A stretch of 64,000 bases of DNA, taken from assembly GCF_022965805.1 (NCBI RefSeq), contig NC_133104.1:25044069-25108068 (forward strand), read 5' to 3'. Each line of letters starts with the position of its first letter. The stretch's first letter is position 1. This DNA is from Primulina eburnea. Lineage: Eukaryota; Streptophyta; Magnoliopsida; Lamiales; Gesneriaceae. Under the pieces are notes generated by a model. It had not been told where the DNA came from and ran no database searches. It saw only the letters and a program-made list of their open reading frames with translations. A program made the position numbers and the translations under genes. This document shows, piece after piece, positions 10,058 to 22,100 of the stretch.

Positions 10058-11050
10058 ATGCCCCCTAGACGCCAGGTTGGGCGCCCGAGAGGTGGCAAGG
10101 AGCGCTGTCATGAGTACGGTGAGGATCGTAGGCGGGAGGAAGACTTACCTCCACCCCCTCCGCCTGATATGAATGCCCAGATGCTAGCTGGGATGACGCA
10201 GTTCTTCGCACAGTTTGCGGGGAACAATGCCGTTGTCGCTGCCGCAGCCAGGCTGGCAGGGCCCGAGGCTGTTTATGAGCGATTCATGAAGATGCGTCCA
10301 AAGGAATTCTCTGGGACGTCCGACCCCATGGTTGCCGAGGGATGGATCAAATCTCTCGAGGTCATTTTCGAGTTTATGGAGCTAGGAGACGCAGACCGAG
10401 TCCGGTGTGCCACCTATCTGTTCACTGGAGACGCCCGCTTATGGTGGGAAGGAGCGTCGGTAGCCCTGACTTTGGCTACACTTTCTTGGGCACGCTTTAC
10501 GGAGGTTTTCTACTGCAAGTATTTTGCTGAGGAGGTTCGTACCAGGCTGACCACCGAGTTCATGAGTCTGAGACAGGGGGATATGTCGGTTACGGAGTTC
10601 ATCCGTAAGTTTGAGAGGGGCTGTCACTTTGTGCCCCTGATCACGAATGATGCCAAAGCTAAGTTGATGCATTTCCTGGTGGGTTTAAGGCCGATCTTGC
10701 GCCGGGATGTTAGGGTGTCTGACCCTGCTACCTATGAGATTGTCGTCTCCAAAGCCCTAGCCACAGAGCAGGACCTGCGGGATATTGAGAGGGATCGGCA
10801 GGGCAAGCGCCCAGTCCAGGCACCGTACCGCCCTCCTCCTCATCAGCATCAACAGCAGAATAAGAGGCCTTTTCATGGACCGCCCAGGAACCGAGGCCAG
10901 CAGCAGCAGCGGGGACGCCCAGCCCCGAGGACTCAGGAGCACCCAGTCTGTCCCAGGTGCTCACGTCGCCATCCTGGAGCATGTATGTCTGGCTCAGGAA
11001 AGTGTTTTAAATGTGGCAGTCCAGACCACATGTTGCTGCAGTGCCCTTAG
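10058..11050 (+). CDS. gag: Gag capsid/nucleocapsid polyprotein of element C
   Basis: Gag packages element RNA into cytoplasmic virus-like particles. I chose the ATG at 10058 (MPPRR...) over the in-frame ATG at 10037 because D also starts MPPRR and the shorter start abuts a possible splice acceptor. The protein has about 330 residues: a basic N-terminus, a proline run, the retrotransposon gag fold (about residues 75-240, including the typical LWWEGA segment), a basic Q/R-rich linker, and a C-terminal zinc knuckle CFKCGSPDHMLLQC of the C-x2-C-x4-H-x4-C form. The frame ends at TAG 11048-11050. Colinearity with D shows that the same frame continues to 11126, so the stop is either a nonsense mutation or a read-through codon between gag and pol. 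Confidence 0.9.
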   Translation: MPPRRQVGRPRGGKERCHEYGEDRRREEDLPPPPPPDMNAQMLAGMTQFFAQFAGNNAVVAAAARLAGPEAVYERFMKMRPKEFSGTSDPMVAEGWIKSLEVIFEFMELGDADRVRCATYLFTGDARLWWEGASVALTLATLSWARFTEVFYCKYFAEEVRTRLTTEFMSLRQGDMSVTEFIRKFERGCHFVPLITNDAKAKLMHFLVGLRPILRRDVRVSDPATYEIVVSKALATEQDLRDIERDRQGKRPVQAPYRPPPHQHQQQNKRPFHGPPRNRGQQQQRGRPAPRTQEHPVCPRCSRRHPGACMSGSGKCFKCGSPDHMLLQCP

Positions 11051-11126
11051 AGGAATCTGTCTACCCAAGGCAGAGTTTTTGCTCTCCATGCCACGAAAAC
11101 AAACCCAGAGACTATGTTGTTGACAG

Positions 11127-11327
11127 GTACTTTTAAGCTTAAAGTTATTATTTGAACTTCCATGTTTTGGGAATCGGGATTTAGATTTGAACATTAGAAC
11201 TGCGATAGGATTGCATGCTCTACTCAATATTAGTTTGGGGATTTAAGTTAGAAGAACTTTGACCTTTGCATGCCTATAAGTTTAACTCTTGTAGCTATTG
11301 GTTCAACTTAGAGTTACGATCTTTCAG
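11127..11327 (+). other. 201-nt GT-AG intron-like insertion between gag and pol of element C
   Basis: It begins GTACTTTTAAG and ends TACGATCTTTCAG, is AT-rich, and has a possible branch sequence TTTAACT at 11281-11287. It contains in-frame stops. Removing it joins two parts of the same frame (201 is a multiple of 3) at a phase-1 junction, exactly where D continues without interruption just before its protease motif. This is strong evidence for an insertion at that point; that it is spliced is inferred. Confidence 0.65.
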
Positions 11328-14300
11328 GGAGAATTTTTATATCTGGTTCCGCTACCAAGGCCTTGATAGATTCAGGGGCCACTCACTCGTTTATTTCGGA
11401 GGTCTTTGCAAACTTTCTCAAGATCAAGACCATTGGGCTAGACACAGCCTTTTCAGTAGTGTTGCCGTCAGGCGAGGAGATGGCAGCTACCAATGTTATC
11501 CGAGATATAGATCTTGAGTTGCACGGTAATCTTGTTTATGCGGATCTGATCGTGCTACCGATGCCAGAATTTGACATCATCCTAGGGATGGACTGGCTAT
11601 TGAGGAAAATAGTGTTGATAGATTTCCAGCGGAGATCTGTTCTGGTCCGACCGCCTGGAATGGAGCAGTTCTTATTTGAGCCGGACAGGTACTTTTCCTT
11701 ACCACGCATTATTCCTTATGTTCAGGCCAGGAAGCTCATGCATAGAGGGTGTCGGGCATTTCTAGCAACCTTTTTATCAGTCCCCGAGGAACCTAGCCAG
11801 TCAGCCTTAGATGTTCCAATTGTCAGAGATTTCTTAGACGTTTTTCCCGAAGACGTCTCTGGTATGCCACCCGAGAGAGAGGTGGAGTTTTCCATCGAGC
11901 TTATGCCAGGTACGGTTCCTATCTCAAAGGCGCCGTACCGACTTGCACCGACAGAGATGGCAGAGCTTAAGAAGCAGATTCAGGAACTTCTTGACAAGGA
12001 GTTCATTCGCCCTAGTTTCTCACCTTGGGGCGCGCCAGTCTTGTTTGTTAAGAAGAAGGATGGCTCTATGAGACTTTGCATTGACTACCGGGAATTGAAC
12101 AGGGTTACAGTGAAGAACAAATACCCACTTCCGAGGATCGAGGATTTGTTTGACCAGTTGCAGGGAGCTTCGATTTTCTCCAAGATTGATCTGCGTTCCG
12201 GTTATCACCAGTTGAGGGTGAAGGATGCTGATGTTTCCAAGACTGCTTTCAGGACTCGTTATGGTCACTATGAGTTCCTTGTGATGCCGTTCGGTCTGAC
12301 GAATGCGCCAGCGATCTTCATGGATCTCATGAATCGCGTATTTCATCCGTATCTTGACCAGTTTGTGATAGTGTTGACAGACGACATTCTCGTCTACTCC
12401 GAGAGTCAAGAGGATCACAGCAGACATTTGACCACAGTGTTGCAGACCTTGCAGAAGCACAAGTTATTCGCAAAGTTCAGTAAGTGCGAATTCTTGTTAG
12501 AGAAGGTGGCGTTCTTAGGCCACATCGTTTCAAGCAGTGGTATTGAGGTAGACCCAGCAAAGGTTACAGCAGTCAGAGATTGGGTTGTGCCTCAGAATGC
12601 ATCTGAAATCCGCAGTTTTCTCGGCCTAGCAGGATATTACCGGAAATTCATTAAGGGATTCTCCTCTATTGCCGTTCCACTCACATCATTGACCAAGAAG
12701 AATGTGAAATTTGTATGGAGCGAGGAGTGTCAGAAGAGCTTTGATACTTGGAAGCAAGCTCTTATCTCAGCACCAGTTTTGGCCATGCCGTCAGGGCCCG
12801 GAGAGTTTGTTCTATATACCGATGCTTCGAAGCTCGGTCTTGGCGCAGTATTGATGCAGCATGGGAGAGTGATAGCGTATGCTTCTCGACAGCTGAAAAT
12901 CCATGAAAAGAACTACCCTACCCATGATCTGGAGTTAGCAGCCGTAGTTTTTGCCTTGAAGATTTGGAGGCACTATCTGTATGGAGAGAAGTGCCAGATC
13001 TTTACCGACCACAAGAGCCTCAAGTATTTCTTTACACAGAAAGAGCTGAACATGCGTCAGAGGCATTGGTTGGAGCTTGTGAAAGACTATGATTGTGACA
13101 TTAGCTACCACCCGGGTAAAGCTAATGTAGTTGCGGATGCATTGAGCAGAAAAGTCACAGTGATGGCTCATTTGACAGTTTCGAGACCTCTTCAGCTTGA
13201 GATACAGAGGTTTGATCTTGAGACTTATCCTCACGGTAGAGTTCCTCGTCTATCTACCTTGACGATTCAGTCCTCCCTTCTTGATCGTATTCGCAGCGGT
13301 CAGTCAGCAGATGAGCAATTGGCAAAGTGGAAGAAGAGAGATGAAGCCAAGGGCAGTGTCTTATTTTCAGTCAGCGATGGTATAGTGCGATACCGAGACA
13401 TGATGTGGGTTCCTAACAGTGATACTATCCGAGCAGATATTCTATCGGAGGCCCATATGTCGTCGTACTCCATTCACCCTTGGAGTACAAAGATGTACAG
13501 AGATCTGCAGTTGTTGTATTGGTGGCCTGGGATGAAGAAGGACATCAGACGTTTTGTATCTGAGTGTCTGACTTGTCAGTTAGTGAAGGCAGAGCATCAG
13601 AGACCAGCCGGCTTGCTCAAGCCTCTTCCCATTTCTGAGTGGAAGTGGGAGAATGTTACCATGGACTTCGTGACCGGTTTGCCGAAGTCAGTCAGAGGAT
13701 CAAATGCCATTTGGGTGATTGTAGATCGTCTTACCAAATCAACGCACTTCTTGCCTATTAAGACGACTTTCACCATGGTTCAGTATGCAGAGTTGTATAT
13801 CCGGGAGATAGTCCGACTTCATGGTATTCCAGTTTCTATCGTATCTGATAGAGACCCCAGATTTACTTCCTCTTTTTGGAAGAGCTTGCATTCGACTATG
13901 GGTACGAAGTTGCTGTTTAGCACCGCTTTCCATCCGCAGACAGATGGGCAGTCAGAGCGAGTTATTCAGATCTTAGAGGATCTTCTTCGTGCTTGTGTGA
14001 TTGACTTCTCAGGGAGTTGGGAGTCGAAATTGCCATTGGTAGAGTTCACCTATAACAACAGTTTCCAGTCGTCTATTGGTATGGCTCCGTATGAAGCACT
14101 GTATGGCCGTAAGTGTAGATCTCCTATTCATTGGGATGAAGTAGGAGAAAGAGCAGAATTGGGTCCAGAGATTATTCAGCAGGCTGCCGATGTAGTAGTC
14201 AAGATCCGTGATAAGATGAGGACTGCTCAGAGTCGACAGAAGAGCTATGCAGATCAGAGAAGGAGAGATTTAGAGTTTTCTGTCGGCGACCATGTCTTTG

Positions 14301-14707
14301 TGAAAGTGGCACCTATGAAGGGTGTCATGAGATTTGGGAAGAAAGGGAAGCTCAGTCCGAGATTCATTGGACCATTTGAGATTCTTGACAGAGTTGGGAT
14401 GCTAGCTTATCGTGTTGCTCTTCCGCCGAATTTGGCCGGAGTACACAATGTCTTTCACGTCTCTATGCTGAGGAAGTATATGGCAAATCCTTCACATGTC
14501 TTGAACTTTGAGCCGTTGCAGCTTACTCCAAACCTATCTTATGAGGAGAGACCCGTGCAGATCCTAGACAGACAGGAGAAGAAGCTTCGGAACAAGCTGG
14601 TTAAGCGAGTCAAAGTCAAATGGCTCAACCATTCAGAGGAGGAAGCTACATGGGAGTCTGAGCCGGAGATCATAGAGCGTTACCCCGAGTTATTCGGTGA
14701 GTTCTAA
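11328..14707 (+). CDS. pol: Pol polyprotein of element C (protease, reverse transcriptase, RNase H, integrase, chromodomain-like tail)
   Basis: It supplies the enzymes that copy and integrate the element. Domains in order: aspartic protease ([10 protein letters not shown] near 11360-11390); reverse transcriptase with CIDYRELN and the catalytic aspartates in LTDDILVYS (LTDD at 12374-12385; most relatives have IDD); RNase H (LYTDAS near 12820); integrase HHCC finger (about 13450-13590, ending [10 protein letters not shown]) and D, D, E residues in TMDFVTG (about 13660), SDRDPRF (about 13850) and QSERVIQ (about 13950); then a chromodomain-like tail ending [12 protein letters not shown]. The open frame is intact for over 1,110 codons to TAA 14705-14707. 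Its first coding bases follow the intron-like insertion. Odd points are T for I beside the RT catalytic pair and W for the usual G in IHPWSTKMY. Function is possible but unproven. Confidence 0.93.
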
Positions 14708-14728
14708 TTTCGAGGACAAAATTTCTTT

Positions 14729-14743
14729 TAAGGTGGGAAGGAT
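14729..14743 (+). other. Polypurine tract of element C
   Basis: The purine-rich stretch AAGGTGGGAAGGAT directly precedes the 3' LTR start TGTAGAACCC, as expected for plus-strand priming. Confidence 0.8.
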
Positions 14744-17700
14744 TGTAGAACCCGTAAATCAGTCTACGTATAAGCCATGCATAATTCTGGATTTTAAAAT
14801 TTAATTGACTCCATTGCATGATTATTTTAAATGCATTTCTTTGAAGTTAATTATTTTATTATTTCAGTACAGTAGTTGATTTTTAGCATTTCAGTTATTT
14901 CAGTGAGGCCGAACCGGAGTTGGAATTTTGAGATAGGATTTAAGATTCGAGAAATATTTCCAGGAGTTTATTTAGCTAGCAAGTAAGTTCATTTAAGTTA
15001 AAAAGAAGTTTAAGGAATTATTTAAGTTGCTTGAGGTGATTAAGAAATAAGCCCATTTAAGTTGCATAATTAAGGGGTAAGCTCACTAAATTAATTAAAA
15101 GATTAGTGAGGCTTTTAAGAGTTATTAATTTAGTAAACAAACAACACTCCCCATTCATTTTTATTAGCAAAATTTCAGCCCCTTAAGATGATAGCCTATC
15201 ATTTGTCAACTCATCAACCTTTTGACCCATTCTTTGTTAAGCTAGCATGTAAACCTTTTAATTATTGAGCAACCTTCATTAAATAACTAATAAACATTAT
15301 CCTAATCTAGATGGGAAAGGAAAAAAATCGGTCATTCCCCCCCCCAAGAAGACTTGTCAAACAAACATCTTATTCCAATTTAATGAGGTGGGCTTGGTCA
15401 TTGAGTTGAGATCCTATATTTGTGGATCTTTCCCCTCACCTCCATAACCACTCCATCACACCCCTCCGCAACAAAATTCAGACCATTTTGAGTGTCAAAA
15501 ACGTGAGTCATAGCTAGGGAGAAAGGGAGAAAGATCAAGAGCAAGGAAAGGTAGAAAAGGAAGCCACTCCGTCTCCTCCGCGCCGTATCGCTTCGTTCTT
15601 TTCGTTTTCTTTCGAAACGAATCCAAGGCATGTGTATACTTTTTCTAAACCTCGATCAAGTCATATTATCAGTATTTTTAAGTGCATGATCAGATTTCAT
15701 CATGATAAAACCGAAATGTTTCAAGAATTTTTCAGAAAACCAACATGCAGATTTTTCGGTTTTCTTGGGCAGCTTCACGGTTTGCTTCGTGTTGTGGATT
15801 TCAGGTTATGGTTCGACTCCAGGTTCCCAAGGCGACTCCTAGATATGTAATAGGATGCATTAGGACCATGTTGGTCCAATTAAACAAGCCCCATGCTTGC
15901 TGGAAAAACGAAATGACAGCAACTCCCCATTTATGCCCATTTGTGTTTCGAAAATTCTGTTTGCTGTCATAAGGGAAAGGATCTGATCTTGGCTGCCCTT
16001 AGGGCCTATAGCCATGGTTAGATCACTTCCCTAGCATGTCTAAGACATGACTAAGTTTCCATTTTGGTGGCTTGGTCCATGGCTAAGAGGTTTTTACAGA
16101 AAACAACAAGAACAGCCCCTCCCCACTTCGGCTCTTCCATTTGACAGCTAGTGTGTGTTCGATTTTGTGGTGTGGTGTGAATCTTGGTTGGCCTTTGGCC
16201 CATATCCACGGTTCATACCATACCACGGGATGTATGGATCGTGCCATGGTCAATGAAATGGCCACTGGAACGACACGAGATGACAAGCGAAGCCAAACTC
16301 CCTACGCGCGCAGAATTTCCTTCTCGGCTAGGTGTGTAGTCTCGTTTCTGGTGGGATGCGAATTGTGGCTGGTCTTGTGCCCTTAGACATGGTTCAAATC
16401 CTTCCTTGGGATTTTGGTAAGGGTCTCTGGTCGGTGGTGTAAGCCCCAATGGCCGGCAGACTCGAAAACGACACAAGGAAAACAAGTGCGCAGCTGCTGT
16501 ATTTTTTTGACAGCAAGTATGCTGCTGTTCAGAGGTGTCGTTTGAGTTCTTGGTTGGCTTTTAGCCCATAGCCTTGGACTGGACAATGCCTCATTGAGTT
16601 AGGAAGGTCATGGTTTTGACCGTTCGTCATTCGGATCATTTTTGAAGTCGTACGAGAATTTACGGTGCGATGCGCCAAGTTGCGCAGCTGCTGGAAAATT
16701 TACAGCAAGTTGCTGTGTCGGTTCAGAGGCTCGTTCGAGTTCTTGGTTGGCTTTTAGCATATGGCCTTGGACTGGACAGTGCCCCTTTGAGTTGGAAAGG
16801 TCAGGTGTTTGACCGTTTGTCATTCGGATCATTTTTGAAGTCGTACGAGAATTTACGGTGCGATGTGCCAAATTGACTCTCGAAAGAACGTTTCTTGTTT
16901 TGGCCTCCATTCCACCTAGATTTCGACCCTATCATTTTAGGAGCATTATTTTATGATTTTTCAGCGTATTTTAATCATGACTATACGTCGGTTCAGTGTC
17001 GGTTCAGGTTGGCTCGGAGTCATGATTAAATACGAAGTCATTAGGCGTCATAGTCGCATCTTTTGAACTAAATTGCATAGTTGTTCAAGTTTAAGCTATT
17101 GCATATTTTCATGGCCCAGTTAGGTTGCAGCGAGCCTGGGGGACGTTCCAATCCAATCCAGTCGGAAAAAAATTACAGGATTTTTCATTATGCCAGTTAA
17201 TTATTTTACGTGCATGAAAAACAGAAAATAATTATTTTGAGATTTATACGATATGGCTTGTGGTTCATTCACTATGTGGGAGTATTATTTTATACGGTCG
17301 CCAGTGACCGCTCAGTTCAGTTTGGTACCACCCGGTCGCCAGTGAACGGCCAGCTCAGTTCAGTTTCAGACTCCCTGGTAGCCAGTTACCGATCAGTTCA
17401 GCTTAGTGTAGTGGCCACAGGCGTAAAACATAATCTCAACAGAAAATTTTACCAGTTATTTCAGTACAGGCTCCAAGGAGCAAACATTTTCACTGTGATT
17501 ATCAGTTCAGTTATGCACGTATTATAATTGTTCAGTACAGATTATTTTCAGCATGAGTACAGATTATTTTCAGTATACCTCATGACATAATATTTTATCC
17601 CATGCATATTTTACTTCTGATTTTACTCGTTACCTGCGATATATGCATGCTGAGTCTTTAGGCTCACTAGACTTGATTGTTGTAGGTACGGATGAGGCCA

Positions 17701-17982
17701 GGGCCGAGGACGGGGACCAGTGAGCCAGCTTGGGTCGGCAGTAGTGGCACCCGAGGACCTCAGCGCAGCAGCTATTATTTTTCCGCAAACAATATTTTAT
17801 CAGTCGTTGGATATTTTTAAATTGTACTTGTTGAAAAACTTTATTTTCTTCCGCTGCAATAATTTGAAACTTCGAACTTGATTCACCAGTGATTTTATGA
17901 ATGATGCCGTTTAAGTTCTTTTAAAAAAGAAAATTTTTAATTTTCTGCACATTTTCAAAGTAAGGATTTTCGGGCCTTTACA
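14744..17982 (+). repeat. Element C 3' LTR
   Basis: This is the near-identical partner of 6563-9824. It ends GGGCCTTTACA whereas the 5' copy ends GGGTCGTCACA, so the last bases differ. It has the short version (nine C) of the poly-C tract, the same 194-bp duplication, and the hairpin GAGTCTTTAGGCTC at 17652-17665. Confidence 0.9.
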
Positions 17983-19138
17983 CGATAATGGTTAGTATAA
18001 TTGATAGACGCACGTAAGAGGTGAGGTAGACACTTTGTCTTGAGAGATTTTGGAAGTCATTAACAAATTTGAGACTAAACGGATATGCATATTGGAATTA
18101 TTTTATTCAAAGCTATTTGGATTAGGTAAGTTTGAATTTCAAATTTATGGGATATTTGTTCATACGGAAATTTTTGGGTGAAACAAAAAAAAAACAAAAG
18201 AGAATTAGTTGTGTTCAACATAGGTTACCAATGAACGAATATTAAGATTTTTATCGAGCAAGAAATCTAAAATCTCGATATGGGGATTCTAAAACTCTGT
18301 GGGATTATAAGCGCAGTTAATTTATTAGAGTTAGTCTAATGCTACCATGGGATAACTCATTAAGTTTATATGCTAGAATTAAATTAAGCAATAAGGATAC
18401 ATAAGAATACGCCATTTGTTTCAATGAGGAAAATCCAGAGTCTTAGGCCTCAACTATATGGTAATTGGGAAGATAATAGTTTAAACATATAATTGGGACT
18501 TGAAGGGCTTTAAAATATTGGTAGAAGGTCGATCTTGTATAATTGAGTTTTATGGGTTAACGTTATTCGAGATTTAAGATTTGCAACAATTTTGTAATTG
18601 GGATGTACTTGTAAATAGTTAAATTACGTAAGGTTGGTGTCGTAAGATAATGATTCGATTCAAGGATATTGGGCTGATATTATTATGGAGTTAGGATAAG
18701 GTTTAACTTTTAAGTGTATTGCCGATGATAGAAGTTGATCAGTAACCTTAGGTGCTAAGAGTCTTTAAGTTGAACTGCGTAAATACTAATGTAATAGGCC
18801 GTTGAACAATACAGGTATAGTATAAGGAAGGTCAGATATGATAAGTTTGAACCACCAATTCTAATATTGGGAACGGTGAGAAAAGTCAGAATTCGAGGTC
18901 ATAGTAAAGTAAAGCTAAGTTACCATAAGTCGTTTTAAGTTGCGATTCGCAAACGAGATTTTTTGTAGGCAATCTAATTAGGATTGAAGAAACGTAAAGA
19001 CAGCCTAGGACTTAATTTTTATCAGAGTAGCGCAACGGTAGCGTGGATTGCTGGGATAATAGAATTAAGAATATAAACTTTTTGATTATCAAGGATAATC
19101 GAATTTCGAGGACGAAATTCAATTTAAGGGGGGTAGAT
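17983..19138 (+). other. Element B internal region, 3' part (non-coding)
   Basis: It continues B after the C insertion and matches the reverse complement of B' (about 34186-35390). It ends with GAATTTCGAGGACGAAATTC and a G-rich polypurine tract before the 3' LTR. This terminal block is shared with A and, more weakly, with C. No coding sequence is seen. Confidence 0.8.
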
Positions 19139-22100
19139 TGTAACGTCTCGAAAATCAAACTACGTATAAGCCATGCATAATTACTGTTATTTAAATTAAA
19201 ATGATTTTTATGCATGAGAGTTTAAATTCATTCTTTTAAATTTATTGAGTCATGATTATTTATTTTTTTTTAAAAAATAGATGTTTAGTTTTATCTTTTC
19301 AGGATAAATACGCGAGACCGGACCGGAGTTTGGAGATTAAATATAAGATTAATAATAAGAAATATATTCCTAAATTTAAATTAAGTCAATGAATAATATA
19401 ATTTAAAGAAAAAGAATGTGTGATGATTTAATAAATTAACTAGAACTAAGTTATTAAATAAATTATTTTAGGTTAATATTTAATTAAAGCTTAAATTAAA
19501 ATATGTAAATAAATGGGGATGAGTTAATCTAGGTATAATATATATTCAAGAAAATTAAACATAGTATTTAAATACTTAAAGTTGAGTCCATGCAAAGTCA
19601 TGCAAGAGTTTAATCTAAATTAATGTGTTAATTCACTAATATGTATAATGAGTATTTAAAATCTTAAGAATTTAAAATACAAAGTTTAAATAATAATATA
19701 CCATGCAAATGAGTAATAAATTTGGTTAAGACAATTCAAAAGAGTAGTAAATTCATTCTAGTCACCTCATTGACCTTTAAAATTAATACCATTACTCACC
19801 TTTAATTCAATAAGTTATTGGTAAATTCAATACTATAATCCACATCATTTTTCCTCAAACCATTACCTAAGCAAATTATCGTGAACATGCAGTAGAGATA
19901 ATAAGAAACAAACGACAGCTAGGGAATGGAAGCAATTCAAAATCCATTCAAATTCTTCACTTGTAACCTCCAACTAAATGCACTTCAAGACTCCTTTATC
20001 ACCCCTTGAACCTTCATCTTCATTACCTACATTTCCTATACCATCGAAATTAGTAGAAACACATCGGCAAGAATGAGAGAAAATCGGCAGCAAGGAGAGA
20101 AGTAGAAACAATTCAAATTCCTTCAACTCATTCACTTGTAACTCCCATTTTAATGTATATTATGGACCCTTTAACACCACTATTAACATTCCTCTTCCTT
20201 ACCTCCATATCCTACACTCATATGCTCAAAATATCAGAGGTTATCAGCTGTTGAAAAACGTGATAACAGCAGCTAAAGTAATCGAGTATAGCAGCAGAAA
20301 ATAAGAAGAGAATCCAACTCGGTTCCGCCGCTCGTCTTCGTCGTATTGATTTGTTTTGTGTCAAAACAAATTCCAGGCATGTATATGTTGTTTCTTTTCT
20401 CTTCAATCAAGTCCTATAAATATTTTTAAACATTATAAGTTCAAGATTCACGAGGCAAAACGAATTTGTGGCAGCAACATTTTCAAAAAAATCTGCACAG
20501 ATTTTTATAAACTCTTTTGTTTCCAACTTCACGGTTTGAGATGTTTTGTTGATTACAGGGTGTTGCTTCGGTTCCAGGCTCACATGGCTGCTACTAGGCA
20601 TGAATTAGAATGTGTTAGGGTGTTTTTGGTTCAATGGTTCAAGCCCATACACGCATAAACAAATAAATGACAACAACTTTTCCCTTAAGTGCAGAATTGG
20701 AGTCAAGGTTTTATCATTTGGTTGTTTTGGGTGAGAGTTCAAATCATGGCTGTCCTAGGGACTATAGCCATGGTTAGAACACTACCTTATCATGTCTGGG
20801 ACGTGACCAAGGTGTCCTTTCAAAGCTTGGTTCATGGTTCCATCAGATTTTTAAAACAACAACACAAGCATCACTCGAAAAATTTCTGTTTCTGGTTTGT
20901 GCGAGTAACTTCGGTTTTGAGGTGTTGGGATGGGCTATGGCTTGCTTGTAGCCCATAGCCATGGTTCATACAACACTCCATCATGTCTAGATCGAGCCAT
21001 GGTTGACCATACAGCCACTGGAACGAGCCAAGACAGCAAACATTACAAACACATGACAATGCACAGAATTTGGGTTCTCGGTAGGAGCTTTGGAATGACA
21101 TAAGTATTTGCTTGGTTTGTGGTTGGCTTTTAGCCCTTATCCATGGTCCAAGCCATGCCTTAGGATGTTGGTAAGAGTCCTTGGGCGGTGGTCCAAGCCC
21201 GTATTCATAAAATTCAGGATTTACACTACAAAAGACACAAGCTGTTACTGCTGCCTTTTTGACAGCAACTTTGCGTCGCGGTTTAGGAGGTGGTTTGAGT
21301 TCTTAATTGGCTTTTAGCCCATGGCCTTGGACCGGACATTACCTTAACAAGTTAGAAAAGTCATGTTTTTGGCCGTTTGTGATTTGGTCAAGTTTAGAGG
21401 TCGTACGAGAATTTACGGTGAAAGGTGCCAAAATGACTCTCGAAAGAGTGTTTTATGTTTTTGGATTCCTTTCCCCCATTTTCGTGTTTTACAGTCATTA
21501 TGCATATTTTTCAGTATGTTTGGGGTATTTTAATCACGGTTAAACGTCGGTTTAATGTTGGTTCGGGTTGGTACGTAGCCATGACAAAAAATCAAGTTAT
21601 TGGTTCTATTCGTCTCGTTTTTAGTTCGATTGTTAAGTTTTTGTCAAGTTAAGATTTATTGCATGTGTCGCATATTAGAATTAAGTCGCAGCAAGCCTGG
21701 GAACAATCCAACTCATCCGGTAAAAATAAGGTTATAATTATAGTACGTGCATAAAAATATAAAATGTTTATTTTGAGATATATGCTATATGTCTTGTGGC
21801 CACCTTACGTTTATGGGTTTGGAAGTCGGTAGGCGCAACTGAGAGCCTCTCCACCCAGTGACTTACGACCGGTTTATGATTATGTATGGGTACGGACATC
21901 CAGTCCAAGGGCTGTGATTGATCTCTACCGCCCAGTATACTGTGGTTTAGTCTGACCAGACGCTTACGCTAAGTTATGAGACACTTGCTTAGAAACATTA
22001 TCTCTACCAGAAAATTATCATATGATATGACAGAGCTCTATTGAGCAAAGCTTTTACGTACGATTTTCAGATATGCATGTAGTTATAATTATTCATGATA

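Larger units (their letters stand above)
6563..17982 (+). mobile_element. Element C: near-intact autonomous Ty3/gypsy chromovirus-type retrotransposon (Tekay/Del-like)
   Basis: Parts in order: LTR 6563-9824, primer site 9827-9838, gag 10058-11050, pol 11328-14707, polypurine tract 14729-14743, LTR 14744-17982. It sits inside B. Flanks CGATG (6558-6562) and CGATA (17983-17987) form a 5-bp target duplication with one mismatch, and the empty site is visible in B' (minus strand, near 35385-35395). The gene order PR-RT-RH-IN and a chromodomain-like C-terminus place it among plant chromoviruses. The coding region has one premature amber codon (11048) and an intron-like insertion. Confidence 0.92.

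Noticed and set aside
12020..12460. A 146-codon open frame on the minus strand
   Set aside because: It is antisense to the reverse-transcriptase domain of C and shows no domain of its own.
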